Shown here one piece after another: positions 60,598 through 64,000 of a DNA stretch of 64,000 nucleotides. Position 1 is the stretch's first letter; every line of letters starts with the position of its first letter. The notes beneath the pieces were generated by a model that worked only from the letters and a program-made list of their open reading frames with translations, had not been told where the DNA came from and ran no database searches. The stretch comes from Bubalus kerabau (Eukaryota > Chordata > Mammalia > Artiodactyla > Bovidae): positions 27,789,501 through 27,853,500 of the forward strand of contig NC_073634.1 of NCBI RefSeq assembly GCF_029407905.1. Direction: 5' to 3'. Position numbers and translations under genes: made by a program.

Positions 60598-60890
60598 GGC
60601 TTCCCTGGTGGCTCAGTGATAAAGAATCTGACTGCCAATGAAAGAGACACAAGTTCGATCTCTGGCCCAAGAAGATCCCGCGTGCCGTGGAGTACTTAAG
60701 CTCATGCCCCACAACTACTGAGTCTGTGCTCCAGAGCCAGTGCCACAACTACTGAGCCCACACGCTGCAACCACGGAAGCCTGGCTCTGCAGCAAGAGAC
60801 CCCCTGCAATGAGAAGTCCACATACCGCAACGAGAGAACAGCCTGCACAGCAACGCAGACCCAGCACAGCCAAAAATAAACAAACAACTA
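60598..60890 (+). mobile_element. CHR-type SINE, long form
   Basis: Second long CHR SINE in the same L1, same orientation, about 190 bases after the first. Confidence 0.88.
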
Positions 60891-61160
60891 CAAAGAGATA
60901 TACACGCAACAGAATAACAAGGCTGGCAACACCAAAAACTGGTGAGGATGTGGAACGATAGAAACCCTCATATGTTGTGGGCAAGGGGTCGGGGGGATAA
61001 AGGGTACAACCTCCCTGGGAAAAGGTGTGGCAGTGTCCCCAAAGCCCTAGATGAATTTCTGATGTGCCAGAACATACAACACAGTCAATGAGTTAACAGT
61101 GTCCTGAAGTGTGCATTTATTAAAACAAATTTTATGTGATTTTGAAACAGAATGATTAAA

Positions 61161-61520
61161 GGGGAAAAGGGAAAAAAAACAAAGAATCAAGAAAATAATA
61201 AAGATAAAAATATACTACAAATAATAAGAACACAAAGATACAAAAAAAAAAACAAACCATGAAACCAAAAACTGGTTCAAAGAAAAGATTAATAAAAACC
61301 AAAAACCTTGCCCCTGGCAATGCTCAGCAAGGAAAAAAAGGTGGCAAAAACAGTAATGTGACCTCAGAAGTAGGTCCAGGTACTCACAGAGACTAGATAC
61401 GTGGCAGATGAGGCCCTCCAGGTCCGTGGAGTAAATACTGGACTATTCTATAGTACTGAGGAAGCTCTCATCCATATGAAAAAATAAAATTAGATTCCTT
61501 GTACCAAAATCATTTTAAGT
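61161..61520. other. A-rich intronic DNA
   Basis: A-rich, probably an L1 tail region; no further assignment. Confidence 0.35.
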
Positions 61521-61873
61521 AGAGACTTCCCTGGTGGTACAGTGGATAGGAATCCACCTGCCAATGCAGGGGACATGGGTATGATCCCTGGTCTGGGAAC
61601 ATTCCACATGCTGCCAAACAACTCAGCCCATGTACCACATATACTGAAGCCTGCATGCTCCAGGGCCCTCAAGCCACAACTAACAAGCTCCTGTGCCATA
61701 GCTACTCAAGTCCACGCGCCCAGAGCCTGTGATGCGCTACAAGAGAAGCCACCACTGTGAGAAGCCTGGGCACTGCAACCAGAGAGCAGTCCCCATTCTC
61801 AGCAACTACAGAAAGCCCACCCAGAGCAGCAAAGACCCACAGCCAAAAAAAAAAATACATAAATAAATTAAAA
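61521..61873 (+). mobile_element. CHR-type SINE, long form
   Basis: Full-length with an A-rich tail. Confidence 0.88.
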
Positions 61874-62124
61874 ACCTCCAAAAAATAATTTTTGGTAGAT
61901 TAAATACCAAATTTGGAAAATAAAAGTTGAGCAAAATCTTTACAAATATATTTTAAAATTTTAAGACAGTATAAAAGAATATAAAAGAATCCTTAAGATT
62001 TTAGAGATACAAGATGCCTTCTTAAATAACAGTAATTAAAAAAAATACAAACCACAAGGAATATATTGATAAATTTGTCTATGGGAAAATATACAAATTG
62101 TGTACACCAAAAAACATAATGTAT

Positions 62125-62340
62125 CTCTGTGTGCTAAATCACTTCAGTTATGTCCAACTTTTTGCAGCCCCATGGACTGTAGCCCACCAGGCTCCTCTGT
62201 CCATGGGGATTCTCCAGGCAGGAATACTGGAGTGGGTTGCCATGCCCTCCTTCAGGGTATCTTTCCCATCCAGGGATCAAAATAAGAGTCTCCTGTGGTT
62301 CCTGCATTGCTGGTGGATTTGTTACTGCTGAGCCACTGAG
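62125..62340 (-). mobile_element. Bov-tA SINE
   Basis: Antisense, complete, between A-rich DNA and an L1 fragment. Confidence 0.88.
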
Positions 62341-62344
62341 AAAA

Positions 62345-62746
62345 AAACACTATACCCCAAAAAACACTATAAACAAAGTCAAAAGGCATGCCACAATCAG
62401 GAAGAAGACATCTGCAATGCACATAATTGACAGATATCAGTACCCAAGATAAACAGTTAATCATTACAGAAAAAATGAGCAAAGAATACAAACATACAGT
62501 TCACAGAGGGAAAATTCATATGGCAAAAATTATGTGAAAAGATGCTCAACTTCACTTGTAATCAGAAAATGCAAGTTAATCACAATGAGATATATGGTCT
62601 CCTAGAACACCCAAAACTAGAGACTGACAATACCTAGTTTTAGTGAGAACAGAACGCAACTGGAACTCTTACACACCTCTAGTGGGAGGGTAAAATAGTA
62701 CAACCGTGTTGGAAAGCAGTTTGTCAGTATCTTCAAAATCAAACAT
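62345..62746 (+). mobile_element. L1 ORF2 C-terminal fragment
   Basis: gaaaagatgctcaacttcac ... ggaactcttacac ... ttggaaagcagtttgtcagt is the same L1 portion as at 60.4-61.1 kb. Confidence 0.7.
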
Positions 62747-62873
62747 GGGAGTTCCCTGGTGGCCTAGTGGTTAGGATTTGGTGGCTTCACTACCGAGGCC
62801 CAGGTTCAATCCACAGTCACAGAAACCATCCCACACGCCACGTGGTGCGGCCAAAATACATACATACATAGAT
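62747..62873 (+). mobile_element. CHR-type SINE, short form
   Basis: Begins ggagttccctggtggcctag, tail (catacata)n; lies between an L1 piece and the BovB. Confidence 0.83.
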
Positions 62874-62894
62874 AAAATTAAACACACATCTATC

Positions 62895-63860
62895 CTTCAG
62901 TATTCTTGCCTTGAGAACCGCATGAACAGTATGAAAAGACAAAAAGATAGGACTCTGAAAGATGAACTCCCCAGGTTGGTAGGTGCCCAATATGCTACTG
63001 GAGATCAGCGGAGAAATAACTCCAGAAAGAATGAAGAGACAGAGCCAAAGCAAAAACAACACCCAGTTGTGGATGTGACTGGTGATGGAAGCAAGGTCCA
63101 ATGGTGTAAAGAGCAATATGCATAGGAACCTGGAATGCTAAGTTCATGAATCAAGGCAAATTGGAAGTGATCAAATAGGAGATGGCAAGAGTGAAACGTT
63201 GACATTTTAGGAATCAGCGAACTGAAATGGACTGGAATGGGTGAATTTAACTCAGATGACCATTACATCTACTACTGTGGGCAGGAATCCCTTAGAAGAA
63301 ATGGAGTAGCCATCATAGTCAACAAGAGTCCAAAACGCAATACCTGGATGCAATCTCAAAAACGACAGAATGATCTCTGTTCGTTTCCAAGGCAAACCAT
63401 TCAATATCACAGTAAGCCAACTCTATGCCCCAACCAGTAATGCTGAAGAAGTTGACACTGAACAGTTCTATGAAAACCCACAAGATCTTTTAGAACCAAC
63501 ACCCCAAAAAGATGGCCTTTTCATTATACGGGACTGGAATGCAAAAGTAGGAAGTCAAGAAACACCTGGAGTAACAGGCAAATTTGGCCTTGGAATATGG
63601 AATGAAGCAGGGCAAAGACTAATAGAATTTTGTCAAGAAAATGCACTGGTCATAGCAAACACCCTCTTCCAACAACACAAGAGAAGACTCTACACATGGA
63701 CATCACCAGATGGTCAACACCGAAATCAGATTGATTATATTCTTTGCAAACAAAGATGGAGAAGCTCTATACAGTCAACAAAAACAAGACCAGGAGCTGA
63801 CTGTGGCTCAGATCATGAACTCCTTATTGCCAAATTCAGACTTAAATTGAACAAAGTAGG
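62895..63860 (+). mobile_element. BovB LINE 5' part
   Basis: Contains the BovB leader region and the endonuclease ORF (see 63237-63860). It follows directly on a CHR-type SINE and is interrupted or ended by a minus-strand BOV-A2 at 63861. Confidence 0.85.
63237..63860 (+). pseudogene. BovB (RTE) LINE endonuclease-domain ORF, frameshifted
   Basis: Encodes most of the APE-like endonuclease of the BovB non-LTR retrotransposon, which nicks target DNA for target-primed reverse transcription. Visible motifs: SDDHYIYYCGQESLRRNGVA near the N-terminal side, VSQLYAPTSNAEEVDTEQFY, DWNAKVGSQET, RLYTWTSPDGQHRNQIDYIL and the catalytic GSDHELLIAKF near the end. A frameshift near 63340-63370 moves the reading frame from that of 63237 to that of 63370. 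No reverse transcriptase follows: at 63861 the element is cut by a BOV-A2. The copy is inactive here; its remainder may lie beyond the window. Confidence 0.88.
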
Positions 63861-64000
63861 GTAAGGCAATGGCACCCCACTCCAGTACTCTTGCCTGGAA
63901 AATCCCATGGATGGAGGAGCCTTGTAGGCTGCAGTCCATGGGGCCGCTGCCAGTCGGACATGACTGAGCGACTTCACTTTCACTTTTCAGTTTCATGCAT
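63861..64000 (-). mobile_element. BOV-A2 SINE, cut by window edge
   Basis: Antisense Bov-A unit beginning directly at the end of the BovB endonuclease fragment. Its other end is outside the window. Confidence 0.88.

Larger units (their letters stand above)
60011..61160 (+). mobile_element. L1 ORF2 C-terminal part carrying two CHR SINEs
   Basis: Sense pieces at 60011-60109, 60405-60597 and 60891-61160 (ctacacttcatcaaaatctg, gaaccctcatatg-type block). It lies head-to-head with the antisense L1 at 59400-60000. Confidence 0.7.
43631..64000 (-). other. KCNG3: KCNG3 intron (part)
   Basis: Everything right of the exon acceptor at 43631 is inferred to be the single large intron between the two KCNG3 coding exons. 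No other host exon with splice sites was recognised here. It is filled with SINEs, L1 fragments and a PPIA retrocopy, listed separately. The stretch 43631-44387 next to the exon shows no repeat I can name. Confidence 0.75.

Noticed and set aside
31783..63864. Regularly recurring ~200-300 bp units suggesting an array
   Set aside because: They are dispersed SINE copies with separate TSDs and orientations, not CRISPR or satellite arrays.

Overview
The window is nuclear DNA of a ruminant, almost certainly a bovid of the cattle type. Diagnostic bovine retroposons are everywhere: dimeric BOV-A2, tRNA-headed Bov-tA, CHR-type SINEs and BovB (RTE) LINE pieces, over an older layer of L1, L2 and MIR. 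Gene density is low. One host gene is certain: the second and last coding exon of the silent potassium-channel subunit KCNG3 (Kv6.3/Kv10.1), minus strand, 42985-43630. From general knowledge of human 2p21 and its cattle counterpart on chromosome 11, KCNG3 has two coding exons. So 43631-64000 should be its single large intron, exon 1 lies beyond the right edge, and 1 to about 39.5 kb is intergenic DNA downstream of KCNG3.

Layout. 1-27 kb is intergenic sequence packed with nested repeats, including an HSPA8 processed fragment at 18.6-19.0 kb, a tandem BOV-A2 pair at 13.1-13.7 kb, and L2/L1/SINE nests at 4.1-6.4, 19.0-20.0 and 23.6-24.6 kb. 27-33.7 kb is nearly free of repeats. Within it, 28.4-31.0 kb looks like a minus-strand terminal exon with a long 3' UTR (acceptor, short ORF, AATAAA), but I cannot name the gene. 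33.7-36.2 kb is an old L1 3' part carrying SINEs. 36.3-39.3 kb is AT-rich and holds an inverted local duplication. About 39.6-43.0 kb is the probable KCNG3 3' UTR. In the intron, the notable items are a full-length, ORF-intact PPIA (cyclophilin A) retrocopy with clean retroposition hallmarks (52.77-53.52 kb), a direct local duplication pasted into an L1 (48.26-48.52 copied to 51.18-51.73 kb), dense SINEs, and at the right edge a BovB fragment encoding most of its endonuclease domain (62.9-63.86 kb), abutted by a BOV-A2.

I saw no operon, CRISPR array, structural RNA gene or recognisable endogenous retrovirus, and no undescribed functional system. The most unusual signals are two short local copies (one direct, one inverted) pasted into young retroposons, the intact PPIA retrogene, and the unnamed terminal-exon-like block. 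Repeat family names and boundaries come from reading by eye and recall of consensus sequences; boundaries are good to about 5-20 bases unless a target-site duplication (TSD) is given.
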